A stretch of 64,000 bases of DNA from Penium margaritaceum. Lineage: Eukaryota; Streptophyta; Zygnematophyceae; Desmidiales; Peniaceae. The stretch is from positions 1 to 64,000 of the forward strand of contig SZWC01003855.1 of NCBI GenBank assembly GCA_023375785.1, read 5' to 3'. Numbering within the stretch: position 1 is the stretch's first letter; each line of letters begins with the position of its first letter. A program made the translations under genes and the position numbers. The notes beneath the pieces were generated by a model. The model worked only from the letters and a program-made list of their open reading frames with translations. It was not told where the DNA came from and ran no database searches. Below are positions 41,201 through 53,229 of the stretch, in pieces.

Positions 41201-44129
41201 CAGTTATCACCACTCCGCACCCATTTTGCACCACTCCGTAACCAGTTTGCACCACTCCGCAACCGGTTCCCAACACTCCGCAACCGTTTCCCACCAATCC
41301 GCAACCAATTCGCACCACTCCGTAACCAGTTCGCGCCAGTCCGCAACAAGTTCGCACCACTCCGCAAGCCGTTTGCACCACTCCGCAACCAGTTTGCAAT
41401 ACTCCCAACCAGTTCGCACCACTCCGCAACCAGTTCGCACCACTCCGCAACCAGTTTGCACCACTCCGCAACCAGTTCGCACCAATCCGTAACCAGTACG
41501 CACTACTCTGCAACCAGTTCGCAGCAGTCCACAACCAGTTCGCACCACTCCGCGACCAGTTCGCACCACCCCGGAACCAGTTTGCACCACTCCGAAACCA
41601 GCTCTCACCACTCCACAACCAGTTTGCCACTCTGCAACTAGATCGCACCACTCTGCAACCAGTTCGCACCACTCAGCAACCAGTTTGCACAACTTCACAA
41701 CCACTTCGCACCACTCCGCAGCCAGTTCGCACCACTCCGCAACCAGTTCCCACCACTCTGCAACCAGTTCGCACCACTTCGCAACCGGTTTGCACCACTC
41801 CGCAACCAGTTCGCACCACTCTGCAACCAGTTCCCACCACTCTGCAACCAGTTCGCACCACTTCGCAACCGGTTTGCACCACTCCGCAACCAGTTCGCAC
41901 CACTCTGCAACCAGTTCCCACCACTCGGCAACCAATCTGCACCACTCCGTAACCAAATCGCACCACTCCGCAACACATTTGCACCCCTGCGCAACCAGTT
42001 TGCATCACTCCGCAACCAGTTCGCGACACTCCAAGCCAGTTCGCTCCACTCTGCAACCAGATCGCACCACTCTGCAACCAGTTTGCACCACTCCGCAACC
42101 AGTTCTTACCACTCCGCAACTAGTTCGCACCACTCCGCAACCAGTTCGCACCACTCCGCAATCACTTTGAACCACTCCCCAAGGCATTCGCACCACCCCG
42201 CGACCAGTTCGCACCACTCCGCAACCAGTTCGCACCACTCCGCAATCACTTTGAACCACTCCCCAAGGCATTCGCACCACCCCGCGACCAGTTCGCACCA
42301 CTGCGCAACCAGTTCGCACCACTCCGCAACCAGTTTGCACCACTCCGAAACGAGTTCGCACCACCCCACACCCAGTTTGCACCACTCTGCAACCTGTTTG
42401 CACCACTCCACGACCAGTTCGCACCACTCCGCAACCTGTTCGAACCACTCGGAAACCAGTTTGCTCTACTCCGCAACCAGTTCGCACCACTCCGCAACCT
42501 TTTCGCACCACTCGGCAACCACTTCTCACCACCCCGCAACCAGTTCGCACCGCTCCCAAGCCAGTTCGCACCACTCCACAACCAGTTCGCACCACTCCGC
42601 ATCTAGTTCGCACCACTGCGCAACCCGTTTGCACCACTCCGCAACCCTTTCATACCACTCAGCAACCAGTTCGCACCACTCCGCAGCCAGTTCGCACCAC
42701 TCCGCAACGAGTTTGCACCACTCCACAACCAATTCGCACCACTCCGCAATCAGTTCGCACCACTCTGCAACCCGTTCGCACCACTCCGCAACCCGTTCGC
42801 ACCACTCCGCAACCAGTTCGCACCACTTTGCAACCAGTTTCCACCACTCCGCAACCAGCTCGCACCACTCCGCAACCAGTTCGCAACACTCCGCATCCAG
42901 TTTGCACCACACCAAAACCAATTCGCATCACTATGAAACCAGTTTGCACCACTCCGCAACCAGTTTCCACCACTCTGCAACCAGTTTGCTCCAATCCGCA
43001 ACCAGTTCACACCAATCTGCAACCAGTTCACACCACTACGCAACCAGTTCGCACCACTTTGCAACCAGTTTGTACCAGTCCGCAACCAGTTCTTACAGCT
43101 CCGCAATAAGCTTGCACCACTCTCAAGCCAGTTCGCACCACTCCGCAACGAGTTCCCACCACTCCACAACCAGTTTGCACCACTCTGCAACCAGTTCGCA
43201 CCACTCCGCAACCTGTTCGCACCACTCCGCAACCAGTTCGCACCACTGTGCAACCAGCTTGCACCACTCCGCAACCAGTTTGCACCACTCGACAACCAGT
43301 TCGCACCACTCCGCAACCTGTTCGCACCACTCCGCAACCAGTTCGCACCACTCTGCAACCCGTTCGCACCACTCCACAACGAGTTTGCACCACACCGCAA
43401 CCAGTTTGCACTACTCTGCAACCAGCTTGCACCACTCCGCAACCAGTTTGCACCACTCCACAACCAGTTTGCACCACTCCGCAACCAGTGAGCACCACTC
43501 CGCAACTAGTTCGCACCACTCCCCAACCTGTCTGCACCACTCTGCAACCAGTCCGGACAACTCTACAACCAGTTCGCACCACTCTCCAACCAGTTCGCAC
43601 CACTCCGCAGCCAGTTCGCACCACCCCGCAACCAGTTCGCACCACTCTGCAACCAGTTCGCACCACTCCGAAACCAGTTGGCATCACTCTGCAACCAGTT
43701 TGCACCACTCTGCAACCAGTTGCCATCAGGCTGGAACCAGTTTGCACCACTCCGCAACCAGTTGGCACCACTCCGCAACCAGTTTGCACCACTCCGCAAC
43801 CAGTTCCTACCACTTCGCAACCAGTTTGCACCACTCCACATCCAGTTTGAACCAGTCGGCAACCAGTTCCCATCACTCCGCATCCCGTTCCAACCAATCC
43901 GCAACCAGTTTGCACCACTCCGTAACCAGTTCGCACCATTCGCAACAAGTTCGCACCACTCCGCAATACGTTTGCACCACTCCGAAACCAGTTCGCACCA
44001 CTCTGCAACCAGTTCGCACCACTCCGCAACCAGTTCACACCACTCCGCAACCTGTTCGCACCACTCCGCAACTAATTCGCATCAAACCGCTACCAATTCC
44101 CACCACTCCGCAACTAGTTCGCACCACTC

Positions 44130-45410
44130 CGCAACCAGTTCGCACTACTCCGCAACCAGTTCGCACCACTCCGCAACCAGTGCGCACCACTTTGAAAACA
44201 GTTTGCACCACTCTGCAACCAGTTTGCACCAGTGAGCAACCAGTTCGCACCACTCCGTAACCAGTTCGCACCACTCCGCAACCAGTTCGCAGCACTCCGC
44301 AACCAGTTCGCACCACTCCGCAACCGGTTCACACCACTTAGCAACCAGTTCCCACCACTCCGCAACCTGTTTGCACCACTCCGCAACCAGTTCGCACCAC
44401 TCGGCAACCAGTTCGCACTACTCCGCAACCAGTTCGCACCACTCCGCAACCAGTGCGCACCACTTTGAAAACAGTTTGCACCACTCTGCAACCAGTTTGC
44501 ACCAGTGAGCAACCAGTTCGCACCACTCCGTAACCAGTTCGCACCACTCCGCAACCAGTTCGCAGCACTCCGCAACCAGTTCGCACCACTCCGCAACCGG
44601 TTCACACCACTTAGCAACCAGTTCCCACCACTCCGCAACCTGTTTGCACCACTCCGCAACCAGTTCGCACCACTCGGCAACCAGTTCGCACTACTCCGCA
44701 ACCAGTTCGCACCACTCCGCAACCAGTGCGCACCACTTTGAAAACAGTTTGCACCACTCTGCAACCAGTTTGCACCAGTGAGCAACCAGTTCGCACCACT
44801 CCGTAACCAGTTCGCACCACTCCGCAACCAGTTCGCAGCACTCCGCAACCAGTTCGCACCACTCCGCAACCGGTTCACACCACTTAGCAACCAGTTCCCA
44901 CCACTCCGCAACCTGTTTGCACCACTCCGCAACCAGTTCGCACCACTCGGCAACCAGTTCGCACTACTCCGCAACCAGTTCGCACCACTCCGCAACCAGT
45001 GCGCACCACTTTGAAAACAGTTTGCACCACTCTGCAACCAGTTTGCACCAGTGAGCAACCAGTTCGCACCACTCCGTAACCAGTTCGCACCACTCCGCAA
45101 CCAGTTCGCAGCACTCCGCAACCAGTTCGCACCACTCCGCAACCGGTTCACACCACTTAGCAACCAGTTCCCACCACTCCGCAACCTGTTTGCACCACTC
45201 CGCAACCAGTTCGCACCACTCGGCAACCAGTTCGCACTACTCCGCAACCAGTTCGCACCACTCCGCAACCAGTGCGCACCACTTTGAAAACAGTTTGCAC
45301 CACTCTGCAACCAGTTTGCACCAGTGAGCAACCAGTTCGCACCACTCCGTAACCAGTTCGCACCACTCCGCAACCAGTTCGCAGCACTCCGCAACCAGTT
45401 CGCACCACTC
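44130..45410. repeat. 273-bp higher-order repeat (about 4.6 copies)
   Basis: Thirteen-monomer unit with the anchor AGTGAGCAACC at 44231, 44504, 44777, 45050 and 45323. Confidence 0.93.
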
Positions 45411-46494
45411 CGCAACCTGTTCGCACCGCTCCGCAACCAGTTCGCACCACTCCGCAACCAGTTTGCACCACTCCGCAACCAGTTCCCAACACTCCGCAAC
45501 CGGTTCCCACCAATCTGCAACCAATTCGCACCACTCCGTAACCAGTTCGCACCACTCCGCAACAAGTTCGCACCACTCCGCAACCAGTTTGCACCACTCC
45601 GGAACCAGTTCGCAACATTCCCAACCAGTTCGCACCACTCTGCAACCAGTTTGCACCACTCTGCAACCAGTTCGCACCACTCGGCAACGAGTTTGCACGA
45701 CCCCAAAACCAGTTTGCACCACTCTGCAACCAGTTCGCACGAATCTGTAACCAGTACGCACCACTCCCCGACCAGTTCGCACCACCCCGCAACCGGTTTG
45801 CATCACTCCGCAACCAGTTCTCACCACTCCACAATCAGTTCGCCCCACTCCGCAACCAATTCGCACCACTCGGCAACCAGTTCACACCACTCAGCAACCA
45901 GTTTTCACAACTCCACAACCACTTCGCACAACTCCTGAGCCAGTTCGCACCACTCCACAACCAGTTCGCACCACTCCGCAACCAGTTCGCACCACTCCGC
46001 AACCAGTTTGCACCACTCTGTAACTAGTTCGCACCACTCCGCAACCAGTTCCCACCACTCCGCAACCAGTTAGCACCACTCCGCAACCGATTTGCACCAC
46101 ATAGTAACCAGTTTGCACCAATCGGCAACAAGTTCGCACAACTCGGCAACAACTTTGAACCACTCCACAACCAGTTTGCATCACTCCGCAACAAGTTCTT
46201 ACCACTCCGCAGCCAGTTCGCACCACTCCGCAACCAGTTCGCACCACACCGCAACCAGTTTGCACCACTCCCCAAGACGTTCGTACCACTGCGCAACCAG
46301 TTCGCACCACTCCGCAACCAGTTTGCACCACTCCACAACCAGTTTTCACCACTCCGAAACGAGTTCGCACCACCCCGCACCCAGTTTGCACCACTCGGCA
46401 ACCAGTTCACACCACTCCGCGACCAGTTCGCACCACTCCGCAACCTGTTCGCACCACTCAGAAACCAGTTTGCTCTACTCCGCAACCAGTTCGC

Positions 46495-46715
46495 ATCACT
46501 CCGCAACCAGTTCGCACCACTCCGCAGCTTGTTCGCACCACTCCGCAGCTAGTTCGCACCACTCCGCAACCTGTTGCACCACTCCGCAACCCTTTCGCAC
46601 CACTCAGCAACCAGTTCGCACCACTCCGCAGCTTGTTCGCACCACTCCGCAGCTAGTTCGCACCACTCCGCAACCTGTTGCACCACTCCGCAACCCTTTC
46701 GCACCACTCAGCAAC
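46495..46715. repeat. Short tandem doubling with GCAGCTTG monomers
   Basis: A block of about 110 bp containing CCGCAGCTTGTTCGC and a shortened CCTGTTGCACC monomer occurs twice in direct succession. It is an early, two-copy stage of higher-order repeat formation. Confidence 0.75.
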
Positions 46716-47059
46716 CAGTTCGCACCACTCTGCAACCAGTTTGCACCACTCCGCAACCAATTTGCACTACTCTGCAACCAATTCGCACGACTCTGCAACC
46801 CGTTCCCACCACTCCGCAATCAGGTTGCACCACTCCGCAACCAGTTTGCACTACTCGAGAACCAGTCCACACCACTCTGCAACCAGTTCGCACCACTCCG
46901 CAACCAGTTCGCACGGATCCGCAACCAGTTTGCACCACTCCGCAACCAATGCGCACCACTCCATAGCCAGTTTGCACCACTCCGAAACAAGTTCGCATCA
47001 CTCCGCAACCAGTTTGGACCACTCCGCAGCCAGTTCGCAACACTCCCAACCAGTTCGCA

Positions 47060-47775
47060 CCACTCTGCAACCCGTTTGCACCACTCCGCAACCAGTTCGC
47101 ACCACTCTGCAACCCGTTCGCACCACTCCGCAACCAGTTCGCACCACTCTGCAACCCGTTCGCACCACTCCGCAACCAGTTCGCACCACTCTGCAACCCG
47201 TTCGCACCACTCCGCAACCAGTTCGCACCACTCTGCAACCCGTTCGCACCACTCCGCAACCAGTTCGCACCACTCTGCAACCCGTTCGCACCACTCCGCA
47301 ACCAGTTCGCACCACTCTGCAACCCGTTCGCACCACTCCGCAACCAGTTCGCACCACTCTGCAACCCGTTCGCACCACTCCGCAACCAGTTCGCACCACT
47401 CTGCAACCCGTTCGCACCACTCCGCAACCAGTTCGCACCACTCTGCAACCCGTTCGCACCACTCCGCAACCAGTTCGCACCACTCTGCAACCCGTTCGCA
47501 CCACTCCGCAACCAGTTCGCACCACTCTGCAACCCGTTCGCACCACTCCGCAACCAGTTCGCACCACTCTGCAACCCGTTCGCACCACTCCGCAACCAGT
47601 TCGCACCACTCTGCAACCCGTTCGCACCACTCCGCAACCAGTTCGCACCACTCTGCAACCCGTTCGCACCACTCCGCAACCAGTTCGCACCACTCTGCAA
47701 CCCGTTCGCACCACTCCGCAACCAGTTCGCACCACTCTGCAACCCGTTCGCACCACTCCGCAACCAGTTCGCACC
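47060..47775. repeat. 42-bp dimer array (17 copies)
   Basis: CTGCAACCCGTT and CCGCAACCAGTT monomers alternate with a 42-bp period. CAACCCGTTC falls at 47110 to 47740, and one slightly different copy precedes them. Confidence 0.94.
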
Positions 47776-48654
47776 ACTCTGCAACCAGTTCGCACCACTC
47801 CGCAACCAGTTCGCATCACTCCGCAACCAGTTCGCACCACTCCGCAACAAATTCGCACCACTCCGCAACCAGCTCGCACCACTTCGCAACCAGTTCGCAA
47901 CACTCCACAACCAGTTCGCACTACTTCACAACCAGTTCGCACCACTCCGCAACCAGTTTGCACCACTCCGTAACCAGTTCACAACACTCCACAACCAGTT
48001 CGCACCACTCCGAAACCAGTTTGCACCACTCCGAAACCAGTTCGCACCAATCTGCAACCAGTTTGCACAACCTCGTAACCAGTTCGCACCACTCCGCAAC
48101 CAGTTCGCATGACTCTGCAACCTGTTCGCACCACTCCGCAACCAGTTTGCACCACTCCGCAACCCGTTTGCACCACTCCGCAACCAGTTCCCACCACTCT
48201 GCAACCGGTTCCCACCAGTCTGCAAGCAATTCTCACCACTCCGTAACCAGTTCGCACCACTCCGCAACAAGTTTGAACCACTCCGCAACCAGTTTGCACC
48301 ACTCCGCAACCAGTTCGCACCACTCCGCAACCAGTTCCCACCACTCCGCAACCAGCTCGCACCACTCCGCAACCAGTTTGCACCACTCCGCAACCAGTTC
48401 GCACCACTCCGCAACCAGTTCCCACCACTCCGCAACCAGCTCGCACCACTCCGCAACCAGTTTGCACCACTCTGTAACGAGTTCGCACAACTCTGCAACC
48501 AGTTTGTACCACCTTTAACCAGTCCGCACCACTCCGCAACAAGTTCCCATCACTCATCAACCAGTTCGTTTGACTCCGCAACCAGTTTGCACCACTCCGC
48601 AACCCGTTCGCACCACTCCGCAACCAGTTCGCACCACTCCGCAACCAGTTCGCA

Positions 48655-48870
48655 CAGCTCCGCAACCAGTTCGCTTCACTCCGCAACCAGTTTGCACCAC
48701 TCCACAACCAGTTTGCACCATTCCACAAACAGTTGTCATCACTCTGCAACCAGTTCGCACAGCTCCGCAACCAGTTCGCTTCACTCCGCAACCAGTTTGC
48801 ACCACTCCACAACCAGTTTGCACCATTCCACAAACAGTTGTCATCACTCTGCAACCAGTATGCGCCACTC
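48655..48870. repeat. 105-bp tandem doubling with GTTGTCATCAC monomer
   Basis: A five-monomer unit carrying the rare ACAGTTGTCATCAC monomer occurs twice, 105 bp apart (48731 and 48836). Confidence 0.85.
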
Positions 48871-49556
48871 CGCAACCAGTTGGCATCAGGCTGCAACCAG
48901 TTTACACCACTCTGCAACCAGTTCGCACTGCAACCAGTTGGCACCACCCCGCAACCAGTTAGCACCACTCCGCAACCAGTTCCCACCACTCCGCAACCAG
49001 TTCGCACCACTCCGCAACCAGTTCGCACCACTCCGAAACCAGTTGGCACCACTCTGCGACCAGTTAGCACTACTTCGCAACCAGTTTGCATCACTCCGCA
49101 ACCAGTTTGCACCACTCCGTATTCAGTTCACACCACTCCACAACCAGTTCGCACCACTCCAAAACCAGTTTTCACCACTCCGAAACCAGTTCGCACCAAT
49201 CCGCAACCAGTTTGCACAACCTCGTAACCAGTTCGCACCACTCCGCAACCAGTTCGCATGACTCCGTAACCTGTTCGCACCACTCCTCAACCAGTTTGCA
49301 CCACTCCGCAACCCGTTTGCACCACTCTGCAACCAGTTCCCACCACTCTGCAACCGGTTCCCACCAGTCCGCAACCAATTCTCACCACTCCGTAACCAGT
49401 TCGCACCACTCCGCAACAAGTTCGCACCACTCTGCAACCAGTTCCCACCACTCCGCAACCAGCTCGCACCACTCCTTAACCAGTTCGCACCACTCCGCAA
49501 CCAGTTAGCACAACTCCGCAACCAGTTCGCACCATCCGCAACCAGTTCGCACCACT

Positions 49557-49564
49557 CCGCAACC
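49557..49564. repeat. Target-site duplication, left
   Basis: CCGCAACC immediately before the transposon, identical to 53314-53321. Eight bases is the standard hAT target-site length. Bases just outside the match differ (T at 49556 against G at 53313; C at 49565 against A at 53322), so the duplication is exactly eight. Confidence 0.88.
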
Positions 49565-49578
49565 CATAGTTGCCCTTG
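49565..49578 (+). repeat. hAT terminal inverted repeat, left
   Basis: CATAGTTGCCCTTG. It matches the reverse complement of 53300-53313 at 11 of 14 positions (CA, GTTG and CCTTG shared). Confidence 0.82.
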
Positions 49579-49600
49579 ATGCTCAATGGAGGGCTCCTAC

Positions 49601-49642
49601 ATCGACATCGACACATCGACCGGCATCGATGGGGCATCGATG
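49601..49642. promoter_or_regulatory. Left subterminal CATCGATG cluster
   Basis: Three ATCGAC motifs are followed by two exact CATCGATG palindromes (49624-49631 and 49635-49642), 60-78 bp inside the left end. hAT transposases are known to bind short repeated subterminal motifs, and the same palindrome clusters at the right end. Role as a transposase-binding site is inferred. Confidence 0.6.
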
Positions 49643-50000
49643 CCAATGCAGCCTGCAAGAGCACGCTGCACTTACTAAGCGACCGAGCGGGGCTTCACAC
49701 GTCGGAGGACCACATATTCAGGTGAAAATGGGTCCACTGACGAGTTCGACTTCGGGCAGGTTCTTTCAGGAAATGTCTTTTTTTTTTTCCGAACAACTCT
49801 GATTGTGACATGTGTACATGACATGTGTCAAGTGATATCACCCATCATCCAATGGCAAACAGTTAGTAAAATCCATGCATGACCTCGTATTTCCAGAAGA
49901 TACCCCACTGTGTAACCATGCAATTGTAACCGTGGTTTCGTCCACGTCACGTCATGTCTTTCCTGCCTGTAATCAGCTTCATGGATCATGAACACAAAAC
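49643..50000. other. Transposon 5' non-coding region
   Basis: No open frame of note. It contains an 11-base T run (49778-49788), a direct repeat of GACATGTG (49806-49830), a perfect palindrome GTGATATCAC (49832-49841) and a CCAAT box (49849-49853) about 150 bp before the first ATG. The T run and CCAAT could belong to the transposase promoter, but no convincing TATA box is visible. An upstream exon coding a BED zinc finger, as in many hAT elements, was looked for and not seen. Confidence 0.4.
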
Positions 50001-52805
50001 ATGGTGACATGCGTTACCTTGTGGCACATCAACATACCCGTCTCTGGCCCGTCCGATTTGCAGCTCCAACTGATCATCTCAACCGTGCAATCCTGGCGGG
50101 TCAATATTGGCGACGTCGGGTCGACCCGACAGTTCGATCCGGCAGAGACCACCGTTTGTGACTGCCAAAGTTCGGCAGTCACACAACACTTCTCTTTTCA
50201 ATGTTTGCCTAAACAGTACCCACCTCCCCCGGCTGGATGGCAACCGTACCGAGTCAGTCTCTACAAGGGAGAAGGGACGGAGTGGGGCACAAAGGACAAG
50301 GCTGTCCAGTGGCTGAAGCTGTGGGAGAAGAAGCAACAGGAGGCCCGGGCTGCACTGGGTGGTGTGACGCTGGTGGTGGACAGCGACGATGAGGAACCAG
50401 AGAAGCAGCCAAGGCAAACGGCTACAACCACCTTGCAGGGTGAGGTTCCCATCTTTGACATCAACAAGGCAGCTAGCTTTCGGCAGTCTACGATGGTTGA
50501 GCACTCAGACCGGTCCAATAACGAAAAGTGCCAGCTCAGCGTTGTCAAGTTGATGTGCATCTCAGCCCTGCCCATCTCTTTGTGCCGTGAGGCAGTGCTG
50601 ATGGAGGTCATAAAAAATGCCAAGAAGGTCACTGCTGCTTTCCGGCTGCCTGCAAGGTCCACTGTGGTGGGTGACCTGCTTCAAAAGCTGGACAAGGAGC
50701 TGGAAGAACTTGACGCTCCTTTGAAGCAGGGTTGGAGCACTTATGGGTGCAGTCAAGCCGTAGACGAGTGGTCTGACCGGCAGGTCAGACCAATCTACAA
50801 CACCATGGCTGTGAACGCCATGGGTTCTGTGCACCTCTTCTCTCGCGACGCCAGTGGACTGACCCGGGACGCAGACCACGTGGCCTGCATGATCGAGGCA
50901 TCTATTGAGATGGTGGGAGAGGACAAGGTTGTTTCTGTCATCTGCGACAATGCATCAGTGAACAAGAAGGCATTCACAGAGCTGCGGGAAAAGTATCCAC
51001 GACTGTTCTTTCAGGGATGTTGTGCACACAATGTGGACCTCATCATGAAGGATGTGGGGAAATCTGCGTGGGGTGCAAGTGTCATTGGACGGTGTGAGAA
51101 TATTGTTGTTTTTTTCAGGAACAACGCGATGCCCAGGACGTGGCTGAAGGAGAAGACAGGCGGCAAGGTATTGAAGAACCGGTGCGCCACTCGGTTTGCA
51201 TCGGTCTTGTCCATGGTCGAGAGGCTTCTGGAGCTTTGTGAGGAGTTGGAGACGTTTGTTGGACTGGATGTGTGGAAGCAGATTGGTTCTCACCGCGATG
51301 CCAGCTTTCGGTCGAGGAAGAGGGAGGTGAGGCGCTTTATCAGGAGGAAGGTCTTCTGGGTTCAGGTGCGTCAGCTGAAAGAGCTGTTGCAGCCACTGAC
51401 TAAACTCCTGAGGGTTGCGGACAAGCCAGGTGGGAGTGTGGGTGAGATTTATGAGGGGCTGCTGGACTGTAGTGAGTCTCTGAAGAGTCTCTCTGTGAAG
51501 AAGGATGGGAAGCCTCGGAGGGTTGCAGAAAATCATGTCAACTTTGTGCTTGGCAGGCTTGAGGCACGGTGGTCGAAGGACATGTCTTGTCTTTTGTATG
51601 CTGCTGCTCGCCGTCTCCACCCAGAGCACTTTGGCAATGACCTATCACAGGACAACACCACTTTGGCAGCTTGGCAGATGGTTGTTGAGGCGCTGGTTCC
51701 AGAAAATGACTAGGACCAGGTGATGAAGGAGACTGGGGCATTCCAGAAAGCCCAGACGATGGTGGATACGGATCCCATGGTCACCCCGCGACGGAATGCT
51801 AAGGCCATTGCAGCTTTTGCCAAGGTGCAGTGTGGTACGATGACAGCGGTCGAGTGGTACGTGAACTACATGTGCCACTTGCTTGTGCTGCGCAATCTTG
51901 CCCTAAAAGTCTTGTCTCAGCCATGAGCATCCTCTGAGTGTGAGCGTGTTTTTTCAACGCACGAGCTGATTCACACTGCCAGGCGCAACAGGCTGAAGGT
52001 GGAGACGCTGGAGCTCTTGGTTCGCTGCAACGTGCAATTGCGGAAGAAGTATGGGTGGACTGGGGGCAAGAGGGCAGCAGCGGGGCTTGCAGCAGCAGCT
52101 GAAGCAGAAGCAGTTGCAGAGGCAGGAGTATATGAAGAAGCAGAAGCAAGTGAGGATGATGGAGACATTGTGGAAGAGGAAAGGGTTCTCAGTGAGCCCG
52201 AGGATGACATGGAGAGTGACGATGAGGGAGAAGAGGAGGAAGAGGAGCTTCCAGCAACAGAAGATGATGTTGTGGAGGTCATGGCAACCGTGCGTGTCAT
52301 GACCGATCTGCCAGAGCTGCCACATGCCCGGCCTGTGCGTGTCCGTGAGCAGGTGACTCCATCATCCAACAAGGCTCCAAGGGACGAGGGAGCTGGGGAC
52401 GAGGAGGATGATGATGAAAAGGAGAAAGAGAAGGATGAGGGAGTTGCACATGGATAGGGCAGAGAGCATAGAGCAGACAAGGGAGCCACCAACAGGCAGG
52501 GTGGAGGGGGTGGGGGAGGTGAAGGGGGTGAAGGGGGTGGGCAGGGTGAAGGGTGTGAAGGTGGACATGTCCAGGACGTGCCAGCTGCAACCAGTGCAGC
52601 AGGAGAGACACCAGGCAGAGAAAAAGGGATACAGGATACTGCAGTATCACCTAAACGCAAGGGATCCACTGCAGCCTCCAGAGTTGGACCTGCTGCAAAG
52701 GCCACAGCAAAGCCTAGTGCAGCCAAAGCAGCAGCTGTGAAGCATGCAGCAGCTGTAGCAATCAGGGCTGCTGCATTGAAGGCAGCAAAGCGCAAGCAGA
52801 AGTAG
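50001..52805 (+). pseudogene. hAT transposase with DUF659 domain, three in-frame stops
   Basis: One frame runs from ATG 50001 to TAG 52805 (934 codon positions), interrupted only by TAG 51711-51713, TGA 51924-51926 and TAG 52455-52457. The first open segment is 570 codons. The first ATG was taken as start; no BED finger precedes or follows it, so the true N-terminus is uncertain. DUF659 lies at about residues 240-350: DEWSD at 255-259 supplies the likely first catalytic Asp (D255), ICDNAS the second (D316), and CCAH at 340-343 the CxxH motif. A basic stretch (437-450) may be a nuclear signal. After the second stop, SSECERVFST (residues 644-653) followed by a conserved RRNRL and KKYGW is the hAT dimerisation segment, whose Glu is probably the third acidic residue. 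The tail is acidic, then Gly-rich, then Ala/Lys-rich (about 897-934). Each stop is one C-to-T change from CAG or CGA, fitting decay of methylated cytosines (inference). The enzyme would cut and paste the element in the nucleus. Confidence 0.88.
52506..52541 (+). other. G-quadruplex motif in the transposase tail
   Basis: Five G runs on the + strand (52506-52510, 52512-52516, 52524-52528, 52533-52537, 52539-52541) are separated by loops of 1, 7, 4 and 1 bases, meeting the usual G3+N1-7 rule. They encode the Gly/Glu-rich linker between the acidic and basic tails. Whether it folds is not known. Confidence 0.65.
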
Positions 52806-53229
52806 AAGTAGATTTACATTCTCATTGTCATTGTCATACTCACTTGTCACTTGTCCTGGATCATTCTATCAAGCAATGTTTGCTCCACTCCCCTTTGCAA
52901 TATTTGCTTGTGCTTGTTTGGATATTCAAGCAATGTAGTATGTAAAGTGGACATGGATGCAGAGAAGTCATACAAGTGCTAACAGTTGCAAACCATTGTA
53001 CATAAGGCCACATGAATGTGTGTGGATAGTAGGATATGAATGTGACTGTGGCATTATGTATTGCAATGCCAAAGTGCATGGAATGGATTAAACAATGATA
53101 ATGGTGTCATTCTGGACTTTTATGTACTTCTGTAGAAGGTGTGAATGCCATATACATGTTATGAATGTGCCCAAACCCAAAGCATCTGTGCAGTTCTGGG
53201 CAGTTCTGTGCCCCTTGCATGAGGGGCCC
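52806..53229. other. Transposon 3' non-coding region
   Basis: AT-richer than the rest of the window, with no gene. It has short direct repeats (CATTGTCATTGTCAT near 52824), a small inverted repeat GGCATT/AATGCC (53050-53070) and ATTAAA at 53087-53092, a possible weak polyadenylation signal for the transposase. No AATAAA is present. Confidence 0.45.

Larger units (their letters stand above)
34180..42700. repeat. Segmental duplication A, copy 2
   Basis: Colinear partner of about 170-8700. It lacks the 28-copy run found in copy 1 at 1391-1978. It carries its own 11-copy 63-bp expansion (37520-38235) and small tandem doublings absent from copy 1: an 84-bp doubling at about 41760-41930, another at 42160-42300, and one of about 105 bp at 40840-41060. 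The assembly gap lies inside this copy. Edges are approximate. Confidence 0.8.
1..49564. repeat. 21-bp satellite array, left arm
   Basis: Head-to-tail tandem array of a 21-bp monomer; a copy matching the consensus lies at 54368-54388 in the right arm, and its core is CACTCCGCAACCAGTT. All monomers point the same way and I found no inverted segment. The consensus is 10 C, 5 A, 3 G and 3 T, so the strand is strongly C-rich. Most monomers differ from the consensus by one to three substitutions, concentrated at two CG dinucleotides and in the CCGCAA hexamer. Rare monomers are 20 bp (CACCATCCGC) or 15 bp. The monomer lacks TA, TGA and TCA, so every frame on both strands is open and open frames of hundreds of codons result. 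I regard these as non-coding. Sub-blocks are listed separately; stretches between them are diverged monomers with nothing else visible. Confidence 0.97.

Noticed and set aside
49476-49664. Small reverse frame across the left transposon junction
   Set aside because: It is a chance frame spanning the insertion boundary and the CATCGATG cluster, with a cysteine/arginine-rich low-complexity product.
49806-49841. Operator-like palindromes before the transposase
   Set aside because: GTGATATCAC and the GACATGTG repeats are short and seen once; no regulator can be tied to them, so they are only mentioned within the 5' region.
51954-52795. Reverse-strand frames opposite the transposase (serine-, proline- or alanine-rich)
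   Set aside because: They are shadows of the acidic, glycine-rich and alanine-rich coding tail; they have no recognisable domain of their own.
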